Shown one piece after another: positions 25,901 to 36,780 of a stretch of 64,000 bases of DNA; the stretch's first letter is position 1; each line of letters begins with the position of its first letter. This DNA comes from Agelaius tricolor (taxonomy: Eukaryota; Chordata; Aves; Passeriformes; Icteridae). The stretch is from positions 20,723,001 to 20,787,000 of the forward strand of contig JALJCS010000010.1 in NCBI GenBank assembly GCA_023055355.1. The letters run 5' to 3'. The notes below the pieces were generated by a model. That model searched no databases and was not told the origin of the DNA. It saw only the letters and a program-made list of their open reading frames with translations. Made by a program: the position numbers and the translations under genes.

Positions 25901-28900
25901 ATGCTGGTTTTGATGGGATGAGCGAAGATGAGCTCCTAGCAGCTGTCTTAGAGATTAGCAAAAGGGAAGCTTCTCTGTCTCTGAGCCATGATGAAGATAA
26001 GCCCACAAGCAGCCCAGACACTGGTTTTGGAGATGATGAAATTCAGGAATTGCCAGAAAACCTGGAATCTATGGAGATGGAGAAACCCAAAACAGTATTA
26101 GACTCAGGTAAGGCAAAGCAACCCTCTTAACTGGACTCAAGTGGGCTAAAGCAGGTTACTGATAACATCAGGTTGGTAATGGCTGGTGGTAGGAACTGGA
26201 TGCAAGTGCACTGCTGAAACTGTGACTTGCTCAGAGTTTTAAGAACTTAAACTTTATAATTTCCCTATGTATAAAGCATTTAATTCATCAAACTGTGAAA
26301 ATGTATTTTCTTGTAAGTCTGTCACCTCCATGATTCAAAGTTAATTTCCTTTTTTTTTCCTCTCTTGATTAACACATGCTTCCTCAGGTTCCTGTGCCAG
26401 ACAATTCAATTTCCTAATATTTGGCCATGTCTAGAACTGACTGTTCCATGAGCAGAAAGTATTTTCATTTCTGTAGCTGTTGCAGCCTGGGTGGCACAGT
26501 AGCAATGTTCTCATGGCATAAGACTAGAATGCTTTCTTAAATGCAGCTATTTTGTCACTAATTTCTAATGAATTTAACTATATCTCTGTATTTTTTTCTA
26601 AAGCTTTTTATGTGAGAGTAGACTTCAGCTTAAGACACTCAAGTGAATTGTGGCCTCTGACAGAGAGACATGTTTAAGTACAAGGAGGAGCCTGGGTGTT
26701 CTCAGTGTGGGAAAGTTGAGTCTTCCTTTAGCCAGCTGAAGGAAATAGAAGTGGTTTATCATTTATTGTATGCTGCATGCTTTCCATCAGGTTTTTAGTT
26801 GCAGTAGCATGGAAAAAGAGACCAACAATGTGCTTGTATCCTCTAAGAGCCAGGAGGACACGAGCACATTTTTTTTCATTAATTAACAACAGAATATCTC
26901 CCCTCTGTTACCAAAAATTACTCTTATTTCAATGGACAGCTCTTGACAGCCTTGATGGTGGAAGGCTGTAAGAATAATATTATGTATGTGATCATCCTGC
27001 TTCATGCCCTCCTTTTTATACAGCAATGTTGCTTATGGTGTGAAATAGAGTTGTGATAGAATATGGCCATATAAACGTATTTCTGTCCAGGTTTTCTTTG
27101 GAAAGTACAATGTAATTATTTGAAGGCTTTTTTGTGACTCTTAAGCAAAAAGTATGTGTTTAATATAAATTTTGTATTTCTTCTTATACTGGAAGTTTTC
27201 AAAGCTCATGTAATGTATTCTGGGTTTTTTTTCATCTTGAAAGGATTAGACTGATGGATTATGCTTCTGGTGCTGTTGGTCTTGTGTTTAAGGGTTCACA
27301 GATACTGAGACTGCCTTGTATTATCCTTGTTAATCACTAATCAGCAAATGTTGAAGTCTGCACAGGACAAAACCATGAAGTTTCACATGCTGCTGCCTGA
27401 TAGCTGTTAGAGCAGATGTTGCCCTTTCTTAGTTGCAAGCAAGAATCAAAGTGTCCTGCATCTGCAGGAGGGTATGCAGCAGCTGAATGAATGTTCATTT
27501 CAGATGTTCTGTAAAGCACTTCTTCCCTCGTGTTTGCTTCAAGGGTGAACTAAAAAGTTACCATCTTCATGCACCTTTTAAAGCTGTGCATAGTGCTCAC
27601 AAGACTGAGGCTCTTAGCTGAAGCAAAAGGTAGCACATTTAAACAGTGCTTGAGATTTGTGGTTTTTTTCATCTTGCATTTGGTTTGGCTTTTATTGTGG
27701 CTTCATCTGTAGTACTCCGAGGTATAATATGCAATGCAAATTTTTATAATCCATGCTTTCTTACAGAGAAATTCAGGTTCATGGCTGGAGAAACCTAGTG
27801 GTGTGTGGCTTCTGTAGTTAAACTTGCTGCTTCTGAGTGAACATAAAAGGCTAAGAAGGGAACAGGTTCAGGGATTAATCAAATGGTTCATTGTGCACCA
27901 GTTAAAATGAGTATGATATTGCACTTTGGAGCTTTTTCCATTTGACTCTTGTGTGGGGGTTTTATGGTGGGTGAGCTCCCTGTCAATAGATGTCACTGTG
28001 CTGCAAGGATTGTGGTGATTTAAAGAGGACTTAGCTGGTAACAAACAGAAGACTCAGAAGAGTATAAACTGTACTTTGTGATTCCTCAGGTCCTGCCAAT
28101 TTCACTGAGATAACTAAAGATTTTGATGAGAATAAGGAAAACAAAACTCCAGAAGGCTCCCAAGGGGAGGTTGACTGGCTGCAGCAGTACGATATGGAGA
28201 GAGAGAGGGAAGAACAAGAACTCCAGCAGGCACTGGCTCAAAGCCTTCAAGAGCAAGTAAGAAATAGTTTGCTTTCTTAAGCTGTCTTCCCTAACACTGG
28301 TTACCTGAAAGCTAAAGGAAAAGCTTGCATTCGGGCAGTAACTGCAAAGGAATTATTCTGCTTTTTTTTGACATAACCAGATGGAAAAATTTTTGGGTTT
28401 CTTCTAGCTCCAGTGTCAGTAGAGTGATGACACTGGATACATCTGGGCACATTTTGAATGTGCTTTGAAACCTGTGCATCACATCACAGACCCACAGATT
28501 CTCAGAGCTCCCTATGCACTTTTGTGCACTCATTTGTCACATTATATTAAAAACGATGATAACCTCAACTAAACTCTTCCTCTCTGACATCAAGATCCCA
28601 GCCCACCTTTAGCTTCTCTGACAGTTTCTTGCAGTGTGTCATGTCAAGACTTAGTGAAAGAGGCAGGTTTCAAAGCCAAGGCTAAGATTGGCCATGTCAG
28701 GTCAGGCTAAAGATGTGTCTATCCTAGGTGTGTTTCTGGTGCTAGAGAGCAGGGGATGCTTGGTGAAGAATGTAGGAACTGAGCATTTATGTGATCCTTC
28801 CCTATTAGCAAAGTGGAAAAAAGATCCCAAATAATTTAATTGAAAACAAGTCCTTTAAATTAGGCTTGGAAAGAATGGGTTTCTTGAGTTGTGTGCTCAC

Positions 28901-31900
28901 TATCTGTATTCCACTTGAATTGCAAGACCTATAACTGATTTCTACAAGTTTAACCAAGCAGCAGAGAAGAAAGCAAACACTTAGCCAGGTCTTCCTTTAA
29001 ACAGGTGCCCTTGTCTGCTCTCTATTAATACCAAAGCTGTCATGGTTTTCCTTATGAGATCTGATGTTTCCATGGCTCTTGGATTTTTTCTCTCCCATTA
29101 CTCATTATGAGGTGCTGGTATGTTCCATGCCAGATGTAGCTTTGATTCATCAATGCCGAGTAGTTTAACAAAGATTCCCAAATTCTTTAGAAATAGTGAG
29201 ATAAAAAGCCTCATGCTAATAATGTAAAACTGCCCTTTGAGTGTGTTTCTGCTACAGTTCTGAAGCAAAAATCTGCTATTCTAATGATTTGGGCATGGAA
29301 GTGCGGTGGCTGTGGTTATCTTGATTTGAAATACATAGTTGGGGTGCTGCATTCAGGTGTGCTGAAAGCACTCAAACCCTAAATTAAGAAGCCAGCTCAT
29401 TAAATATTATTGAGTGGCTTGCCATAGCTCTGGGCTTTCAAGAGTAGTGGGAGGAATAGGGGCATGATATTATCCAAACATTTGACGTGTTTGTTGACTT
29501 GAGGCTTCTTTGCTGCTTGGTCATGGTAATATTTTTAATACCTGGTTGTTTAGTGATGTCTTTTTGCATCCTGCCTTTGTGGATTGCACCTGTTAGATAC
29601 AACCACTGGCTCCACTTTCAAATGGCTTAAAAATAGCAAAATCTGTCAGGATTTAATGACTGTGTCCTCAGCTGGCTTTGGTCAGAAGCAGACTAAATTT
29701 TGTTGAAGTGTGAGGAGCTTTGTGTGTAAGTGACAGCTTTTTTGAGCACAGGGTTACAAATTCATTCAGATGCTTTTCAAATTAATGATCCAGGGAAAGC
29801 ATTTGGTGTTACTGGAGACTCGCTCTGCTGCATACCAAACTTCAGGAGCTTTGACAAGCCTTAATGAAGGTTTGTCCCAGGTTCTGTTGCACGGGAACAT
29901 TGGACTCTCAGTGGTTGCAAACATTCCTTCACACAGAACCTTTAATTTACAATGTCAGGTTTGTTGTAGAAACCAGAGCAGCACAGTTTCAATGGAAAAA
30001 AAGAGCACCACAAGAATTTTAAACAGTGAAATGTCTCAATGAGCTAAGTTTTGTTCTCTCCCCATTAGGAGGCACGAGAACAGAAAGAGGATGATGACCT
30101 CAAACGAGCCACGGAATTAAGTCTACAAGGTGAAACTTATTTAAGTTCTTCCAGTATGTTGCTTTTGAGAGAAAATTGATATGTGTGTATGAGTGCAGCT
30201 CCTGCCTGTCAGTAAGACAGCTGGGATTCATGTTCTTTTGGTGTGTGCTTTGTTGTGTTTGGCGCTCGAGGTCAGTTTTTCTTGTTCTTGGTTGTGAAAG
30301 CAAATGCCAGGAAAAACTTAAGCTGAAAAATTACTTACTTCAGTCTCTTTAGTTTTTAGTTAGATATAGAGATATATAGAGAGATATGTGTAATATATTA
30401 TAAGCAACACATATAATACACATTAATGCATAATATTAATTTAGAGAAAGCACAGTGGATCTTGAAACTTTGCATTCCCAGCAAAGCCAGCATGCTAATG
30501 GCCCTAGTCAGAACATAAGGATTATTTGTTACTTGCATTGCTATTTTAGGGCTGATTAATAAATGCCCTAGCCCTGCCTGGAAAAATGAATCAGTGCTGT
30601 TTCTGTCAGATATGGGATGGGAGGAGGGCAGACCTCACTGCAAGGTATAGCTCTTGGGGGTGAAGAAAGAAACCCAAAATGTGCTATCTGTCTCCTCCAA
30701 GTCCAGACAGTGCTGTAGGCCTCCTCAGGCACTGTTTAACATTTGTGTGAGGCTGGGATGCAAGTCATTTCATACAATCTGGCAGAGCAAAGCATAACTG
30801 AGAGAAAATTTCTGCTCCAAAGAGGGAGAGGGAGGGATTATAAAGTATTGTGTTAAGATACTTGTAGTTGCTCAGGGCCTTTCAAAGGCCCTCAGTTGTT
30901 GCTGGATAAACCTGTGGCAGTTCCTAAAGAGGAGTTGAATGCTGCTTAGGCACCCCTCACCCTGAGCTCTGACAAAGTGACCGGTCCTTCTTGAATTTTC
31001 CTTGATTGATATCCAGGAAGAATTCAAGGCTATAGATCTTTCATCCCGTTGATTTGCAGTTGCTTGGCTTAAACACGAGCATTTCCCTGCTACTGTCTCG
31101 TTTGTAAGGCATCAGGAAGCAGCTGTTCAAGGAGATGTACAACATCTTGAATGCAGAGCTGGTCACATTTGTCCTATGAGGGATCCCAGTGATGCCATAA
31201 GCAGAGAACCAGTAATCCTCCTGGCACTGTTGGTGCAGTGGCCTTGAGCAATTCCTCTGGGAGGTGCTTCGTGCACCAACCTACCAAGGTGGCTGTGTTT
31301 CTAGGCTGTAGTCTACCCTACAGCCCAAGTGAGTGTGGAAAGCAGCAGCAAAGGATTCCCAGTTCAGTAAGGGAGACATCTGTAAACTTCCCAAGAAGAT
31401 TACACTAATCCAGTGACTGATGATTTAACAGGACAAACAGTGTGAGAATCTCTTTGGCAAAACAACTCCATCACAGCTGGCGTGATAGTCTCTTGTAAAC
31501 AGACGAGAGAAAATTCCTGAGCGGTGTCCTGTTAATCTCAACTTCTCATCCACCCGGGATTCCACAGCTTTAATTTAACTGGTGAAAGCATAGCTACTTC
31601 TCCTAATGAGAACTGTACAAAATCTTAAATTAGTTGGGTAGCTGCAGAACCCCAGGAAGTTTGGAACAGCATGTACAGGGAGCAGTGGTGCCTTCCGGCT
31701 CTTTACAGAAAGCTGCGTGCATTTTGCTCAGCCAAGCAAACTGGAAGTTCCTGTGGTGAGCAGCCTTCTTACCATTGAAAACAATGAAAAGATGCCTGCT
31801 GCCAGCAGTAGCATTTTGATGCCAGTTTTAATTCAGAAATGCACTTTGTTCATGCAACTTATAGTTAAAAGTGTAATTCATAGCTTCTCGTTGCAGGAAC

Positions 31901-34640
31901 TCGCAGCTCACTGACCAGACTGGCTGTCCTTCTTTTGCTGTCTGTCCTGTCTGCAGCCCACTGGTGCTCCAGAGCCACTTGGGTGTTAACTGCTCTTTTG
32001 TCACCCAGCTGTCATTGCCATAGTGCCCTTTTGGAAAAGTATGAGGGAGATGGTGCTAAAATTAATTCCAAGATACTTAACTGTTGCTCTGACAAGTTGG
32101 AAAGGGCAAGAGCTTTTTTTTGGAAATTCCAGTATCCCCTTGTTTTCCTTAAAAATGAAGCTTGAAATTTTATTACACCTGTTTATGTGGGTAGATATAC
32201 CTCAACCTGTTGTAAATTCCTGTGTGGTCCACAGCTTGTCATGCAGTTATCATTGTTTCCTTGCTATCCAGAGTTTAACAGCTCTCTCCTAGACAGCGTT
32301 GGCTCTGATGAAGACTCTGGGAATGAGGATGTTCTGGACATGGAGTATTCAGAAGCTGAAGCAGAAGAGCTGAAAAGAAATGCTGAGGTGTGATCCATGA
32401 TTTCAAAAGCCAGCTGAGAAATATAGCTATTCTTTACAGTCTTGAAGGTAGTTTTACAGAGCAGGTGTAGAGGCTAGAAAGGTATTTATATTCTAAAGTG
32501 AAAACATAGAAAATTTCTGTACTTAAGTCTTACTGTGTTATTTTAATTACAAAAAAGCCCCAAACCAAAGCAAACAAAACCCAAAAAAATAAAATTAAAA
32601 AATCAGCTGTGGAGACCTTCTGAGTTTCTCTAAGATACTCTCTTTGACATTATTGTCATGAATTCTAGAGGTAACATTTCCTGGTCAAGAGAGTATTAAA
32701 AAATAAAGTGTCAAAAGCTATTGAATAGAAAGACCATGTTTCCTGTATGTAAAGAGGGTGTTGTCCACTGACATTATAGGTGCAGGACTATTTGGGCTAC
32801 ATATCCTGTATTAGCTGTTGAATCTGTGTACCATTATCAATGGTATGTCTTTGATATTTCAGAAGTAAGCATGGTGTTCCTTTTTGGCTTTTCTGTTTAT
32901 TTGCTGGATTAATTCTGACATCAGTGGAAGTTGCTCAGGAAATGGTTGTTTAGAAAACTTTGCAGTGTAGAGCTCATGTCAGCATCTGTTCTGAGGTCAG
33001 AGAGGCTCCTTGGCATGCTCGTTGGCTTGCTGATAGATTAAATACACATTTCCCACTTCTGGAAGGACTCCTTGTTTGGTGTGAAGCAGGGTGTCTGTTT
33101 CTGTAATCCTTCACTGGTTTGCAGCTTTGAATACAGTAGCCAGAGTTGATATCTCAGGTATAATTCATCTTGTCCATAAGCTGTGTGGGGGAAAAAAGAA
33201 TGCCTGAAAGCTTTAATTGTACTTTTTCTTCCCCAGACAGGAGAGCTTCCTCACTCCTATCGTCTCATCAGCATTGTCAGCCATATTGGAAGCACATCAT
33301 CTTCAGGTAAAAGATGCCACATTTTATTCTTCATCTCTTACATAGCTTGAAAAATCTGTAGTACAGAATTACCATAGCATAATTATTTATAGGAAAGAAT
33401 TCAGGCAGCAAAGCAAATCTTCTGTCATGACTTGCTGATGGGGGAGCAGGTTGGGGATATCATGGTGCCTGACTATTGCATGTAGGAAATGTACAGCTGG
33501 TGGGCTCTGTAGCATTGCTTGTGCTCGTTACCAGCTGATTGAGGGACCAGGATCTTTAGGGTCTTTTAGCATTTAAATGTGACATAGGTAGCTGGACCAG
33601 GGTACCTGGCTAACCAGCTCACTGGCTGAAGTGCAGCATGGAAAGATGTGCAGAGAAGTTGTGGCTGCCCCATTCCCAGAAGTGTTCAAAGCCAGATTGG
33701 ATAAAGCTCTGGGCAGCCTGGTGTAGTGGAAGGTGTCCCTGCCCATGGCAGGCAGTTAAGATCAGGATGACCTTTGAAGTCCCTTCCAACCCAAAGCATT
33801 CTGTGATTCTGTTGTTCAGGTCATTATATCAGTGATGTCTATGATATCAAGAAGCAGTCCTGGTTCACCTACAATGACCTGGAAGTCTCTAGAACTCTGG
33901 AGACCACCGTTCAGTGTGACAGAGACCGAAGCGGATACATCTTCTTCTACATGCACAAGTAGGTGTCTTGGGGAATGTTGGTCCTAGAAATTACCTGCTG
34001 CTTGTGAGGAAGGGGGCTTCTCTTCTTCCTCTCGTCCTCTGCTGGGATGAAAAATGTCTCCAAAATGACAGAATTTAAGTGCTCAGGGTTCAGAGGTGTG
34101 GCATTGTATGTCAATAATACATGGTGTTTTAACAAATACATTAGAGTGTTTTAATAAATACATTAAGAACGGGATTCAGTGTCTCAGTGCATGTGTTACA
34201 CCAAGAATCATAATGGAGCTTGGGTTTTTTTCCTTAAGTGCTGTGATATTTGTAAATGCTCTTACCCCTGCTCCTAACAGTTGTGTTGTTGCAGCCATGG
34301 TCATCTCAGGACACAGCCAAAATGGGGTTTGTAGGTAGAAATGTTCTCAGGCACACAGAACTGAAGAAGGTTTGTATCCTCCTCATCTGTTGTTGCTGCT
34401 GCTTGGAGATGTCAGATTAGACATCTCTCTTTGCCAGAATTTGTAATGCTTGAGTTTGTGGAGTAAATCCAGTTGCTGATTCCCTCAGGGCTCTTATGTA
34501 GTGATTTTTTGTTGTGCAAAATTTTCACTGTTGGTCTTTTGTTCTGTTCTAGAGATATCTTCGATGAGTTACTAGAAACAGAAAAAAATGCACAGCCACT
34601 TAGCATGGAAGTAGGAAGATCAGTTCGTCAGCCTCTGTGA
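4183..34640 (+). CDS. USP37: USP37 ubiquitin-specific protease, 23 coding exons, 988 aa
   Basis: USP37 is a cysteine protease that removes K11/K48-linked ubiquitin chains. In mammals it stabilises cyclin A and other S-phase factors and is itself controlled by CDK2 and APC/C-CDH1. Joining 23 exons with GT-AG junctions gives 2967 bases in one open frame, 988 residues (human about 979), collinear with the human protein from end to end. In order there is a PH-like N-terminus, a serine-rich linker with degrons, and a USP fold with Cys352 (GNTCYMN) and His915 (SSSGHYISD). The fold is split by an insert with three ubiquitin-interacting motifs. The start ATG at 4183 matches the human start (M-x-x-LK). 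The stop is TGA at 34638-34640. Motif losses are described in the findings. No frameshift or missing exon was seen. Confidence 0.97.
7440..7978 (+). repeat. LTR-like dispersed repeat (probable avian ERV solo LTR)
   Basis: This block in USP37 intron 2 strongly resembles a repeat I remember as very common in bird genomes. It has an A-rich start with GAAACTTGTGGGTAGAGA, a middle block near 7690-7760, and a characteristic end near 7910-7978 (CAAATCCAAAACATAGCC, then GAAAATTAACTG). I believe it is the LTR of an endogenous retrovirus, present as a solo copy. No viral coding sequence or second LTR is visible nearby. Boundaries are approximate, and the family needs RepeatMasker with an avian library. 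Confidence 0.55.
9775..13627 (+). CDS. USP37: USP37 coding exons 4-8: Ser-rich linker with degron motifs
   Basis: Exons are 9775-9956, 10280-10354, 10878-10975, 12460-12544 and 13466-13627, residues 144 to about 343. The protein is hydrophilic and Ser/Thr/Lys-rich, with no fold visible. It keeps the destruction-box-like RKVL, the second KEN box (DYPKENDSS) and the conserved NQDYTGWNKPRVPL block just before the catalytic domain. Each junction preserves phase when spliced. This part is the least conserved with human USP37, as expected for a disordered linker. Confidence 0.95.
13892..13924. repeat. (TA)n microsatellite
   Basis: A 33-base pure TA run follows a TG/TA-rich lead-in from about 13861. 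It lies in the intron before the exon carrying the USP37 catalytic cysteine and ends 220 bases upstream of that exon. It is likely to vary in length. Confidence 0.95.
14145..17489 (+). CDS. USP37: USP37 coding exons 9-12: catalytic domain, Cys box
   Basis: Exons are 14145-14276, 16046-16169, 16417-16622 and 17372-17489, residues about 344 to 537. Exon 9 carries the Cys box GFSNLGNTCYMNAILQSLF; the nucleophile codon TGC is at 14167-14169 (Cys352). Exon 11 opens with DAHEFLSQCLDQL, the second conserved USP block. The first CxxC of the zinc-ribbon-like finger (C-K-M-C) is split across the exon 11/12 boundary. All the motifs expected of an active USP appear intact. Confidence 0.96.
15833..15895. 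repeat. AATT/TTAA-rich short tandem repeat
   Basis: Repeated TTAATTAATTAATTAGAT-type units sit in USP37 intron 9, about 150 bases upstream of coding exon 10. It is a simple repeat with many TAAT cores, and I infer no function. Confidence 0.85.
18711..21014 (+). CDS. USP37: USP37 coding exons 13-15: finger, palm and CDK-site segment
   Basis: Exons are 18711-18790, 19320-19484 and 20949-21014, residues 538 to about 640. The second CxxC of the finger (C-E-K-C) is in exon 13, followed by RVLILHLKRYSFN, a classic USP palm block, in exon 14. Exon 15 covers the region of human Ser628, the CDK2 site. The serine is kept (Ser635) but the following proline is threonine, while a nearby Thr-Pro remains. 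A good internal donor, GTAAGC, starts at 20992 inside exon 15. Confidence 0.95.
21944..32387 (+). CDS. USP37: USP37 coding exons 16-20: insert with three UIMs and KEN box
   Basis: Exons are 21944-22094, 25855-26107, 28090-28256, 30069-30129 and 32272-32387, residues about 641 to 890. This insert interrupts the USP fold. UIM1 (MSEDELLAAVLEISK) is in exon 17, UIM2 (EEQELQQALAQSLQEQ) ends exon 18, and UIM3 (DDDLKRATELSLQE) spans exons 19-20; all keep the acidic-Ala-Ser pattern that binds ubiquitin. Exon 18 has the third KEN box (Lys791-Glu-Asn), the one reported to recruit CDH1 in human. The introns here are the longest of the gene, 3.8 kb between exons 16 and 17. Confidence 0.95.
30357..30440. 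repeat. AT-rich low-complexity tract
   Basis: An imperfect ATAGAGATATA / ATATAATACACATTA run in USP37 intron 19. No unit is regular enough to call a microsatellite. Confidence 0.6.
33237..34640 (+). CDS. USP37: USP37 coding exons 21-23: His box and C-terminus
   Basis: Exons are 33237-33306, 33820-33958 and 34553-34640, residues about 891 to 988. The catalytic His codon CAT is at 33822-33824 (His915), followed by YISDVYD and the WFTYNDLEVS block that orients it. The protein ends FDELLETEK plus a short variable tail and TGA. The acceptor of exon 22 directly follows a CR1 retroposon. Confidence 0.96.
33645..33813 (+). mobile_element. CR1 LINE 3' fragment, same strand as USP37
   Basis: The run from about 33645 matches the well-known 3' end of avian CR1 elements as I remember it: AGTGTTCAAAGCCAGATTGG, GTGGAAGGTGTCCCTGCCCA, CCCTTCCAACCCAAAGC. 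It ends in the CR1-type terminal octamers ATTCTGTG (33798-33805) and ATTCTGTT (33806-33813). Only the last 170 or so bases are present, the usual 5' truncation. The 3' end lies six bases before USP37 coding exon 22 (GTTCAG then exon at 33820), so the element supplies the branch-point and part of the pyrimidine region. Confidence 0.85.
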
Positions 34641-36780
34641 AGAGTAAAACACCTTGTTCCTCCTGAGGAGCAAGGAAGATTCTGAACTTGTGCCAGCCAC
34701 ACAGGAGTAACAAACAGCTCAGGGCCAAAACATGAGACAAAAGGTAGAAATGTGGGACGCTCAGTTTGTTGAACCATCTGTGCAAGTCCTGGGCCTGAAC
34801 TTTGTGTTTAAACCTTGACATCCAGAGCGACCCTCCTGTGGTGAAATTTTCAATGTTTCTCAAATGATTTTGTCAGCATGGAGCCTTAAAGAGTTGTAAC
34901 AAGCCACAAGACTACAGCTGCTCATAAACTGGTTTAAAAAATAGTGCAAAAAGAGACTCGACTTTAAAAGCCCATTCACCTCTGAGACGTGAGTGGCGAA
35001 GATTTACATATCACTTGGCGCTTTTGTTTCTTTTCTCCAAGAGCAATTTAAGCAATAGACTGTAACCTGGCGTGTGTTGTGTTAGTAATATTCACTGGAA
35101 AGCCAGATCACTGAGCAGGCTCTTGCCAGTCATCTGGCTCACAGGCATTTTGGAATCACTCAAGCTGATGCGTTGTGACATTCATGGGTTTGTAAGCGCG
35201 CTGCGATTTCCGTGCGGTTCCAGGAAACAAACTGTCGGTGCTGTGGAATGTATTGATACCTGGTGGCAGCTCTGTTGGTTTTTTGGTTTTTTTTTTCACA
35301 CCATTCACTGTCATCCTCATTTAGATGTGAGATTATATATGTGATTTCTTTTGTTTTACAAGTTCTATTATTTGATTGCATTTTCTCCATGAGGTTGCTG
35401 CATCGGTGCCGTTTGGAGAGGCAAGTCTCTCGTTGGGTGTGCTGTGTTTCACACTGGAGTTGTGTTGCTTAGGGCTGCTCCGATGTGACTCTGGGAGAGC
35501 TGAGTACCTGGAGCAAACAGAGCAGTGCCAGGAGGTGAGCTACAGTTCTGGGAGGGAAAGAATGTTCTGGCATTACCTTTCCTGTGCAGTACCTGGCACT
35601 TGAACTGCCCTGTGGCTGAATCGTGGTCTTGCCGTGGTCTTGTGTTACCGCAGGGTAAGAGGCTTTGTTCTGCAGCCATGTCTCAGTTCTCCTCTTTGAG
35701 GAGTGCGAGAGTGCTCAAACTGTGAAATTAACCAGGTGGAAAGCTTTCAGAAGGCCCTTGCTCAGCATTAACAGAACATGGTTAGGAAGAAGTGATGCTA
35801 TCTGCTGGGTTTAGAAGCATGATGCTCCTTTTGTAGCTTGTTTCAGCAGTGGGGGGAGAAGCCTATTAAGTTCATTTTTTTTCAGCACCTTTGCGCTAAT
35901 TAAGGAGGGGCAGATGTTTCCTTTCACTGACATTTACTCATTTCAGAGAAGTTATTGCTGTAAGCAAAGTAGTTGCTCTTGTTTTGGCCTCTAGTTCTGA
36001 TTTTTGCAGCCTGAGTTTTAGAGATGAAAGACTTCTTTAAGGAAAAAAAGGAAGAAAATCACTTTTTTTGCCGTTGAGATAGTTTGTGAGTTTTTTAAAC
36101 TATCATTAGGAGTTTCTCAGGAATAAATTGGCTGCAGCAAAGCAGACAAAACCATCGACTTAGGAGACAGCAGGCACCTTTCACGGGCACTTCCACACTG
36201 GAGTTTATCCCGGCTGGGTGTGTCACTGCCCTCAGGGGACTCTTCCCACTTGTGTGCACAGCAGCAGCAAGTGACAGCGTGGGTGTACTCCCCACCCCGA
36301 GCACTTGGGGGACCCTGGTGTGGTGAAGACTGACCTCCCTCCCAGTCCCCAGGTGGGGCGAGCCCAGGGGCCCTGGGCACAGTGGATCTTCCTGGTCTCA
36401 GAGCCAGCAGCAAAGGCTTGGCTGCAGACATGCCAGAGTGTTTATCTGGTGAGATGCAGCCCGAGGGGGGTGTGTGTTAATTTATTACAAAGCATTATAC
36501 TTTTCTATTGTCAGTACTGATTTTGGTTGAATTCTGGGCAACGGGAAGAGGTGGTGACATGGGAGTCGTCCTTTGAACTGATCGCCCTGCGAGTGTGATG
36601 GACTGCTCCGTCCAGAGGGCAAACCTGTTTTCCCCAAGCACATCCTATGCTTGTGCTGTAAATAACTGGTATTCCTGTAGTATCAGAAGTCAGCTCTGCT
36701 TTTTTTGGGTGGCAAGGTTGTTTTTACAAGGCGCTGCACTCCAGTTAATTTATAATAAAAGCAAACATAGCCTGATTTTT
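34641..36780 (+). other. USP37: USP37 3' untranslated region (minimum extent)
   Basis: The sequence after the stop codon shows no further coding exon. AATAAA signals occur at 36122-36127 and 36754-36759; the second would give a 3'UTR of about 2.1 kb. An ATTAAA at 37988-37993 could extend it to about 38010, within 650 bases of the VIL1 3' end. A Pumilio-type TGTAAATA is at 36657-36664, just upstream of the second AATAAA. A 7-base miR-26 seed match (ACTTGAA) lies near 35598. Which site is used cannot be told from sequence. Confidence 0.65.
36754..36759 (+). terminator. USP37: USP37 candidate poly(A) signal AATAAA
   Basis: A canonical hexamer 2.1 kb after the USP37 stop, followed by T/G-rich sequence. 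Alternatives are AATAAA at 36122 and ATTAAA at 37988. Confidence 0.55.

Larger units (their letters stand above)
4339..34552 (+). other. USP37: USP37 introns, overview
   Basis: Twenty-two introns separate the coding exons. Those above 300 bases were scanned for exons of other genes, RNA genes and repeats. Recognised content: an LTR-like repeat in intron 2, a TA microsatellite in intron 8, an AATT-rich repeat in intron 9, an AT-rich low-complexity run in intron 19, and a CR1 3' end in intron 21. A-rich patches occur near 6255-6275 and 32550-32600. The remaining intronic sequence shows nothing I recognise; the short open frames in it lack homology and splice context. Confidence 0.7.

Noticed and set aside
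35590..35602. miR-26 seed match in the USP37 3'UTR as evidence of regulation by the neighbouring CTDSP1 locus
   Set aside because: A single 7-base match is expected by chance in a 2 kb 3'UTR; noted but not claimed.
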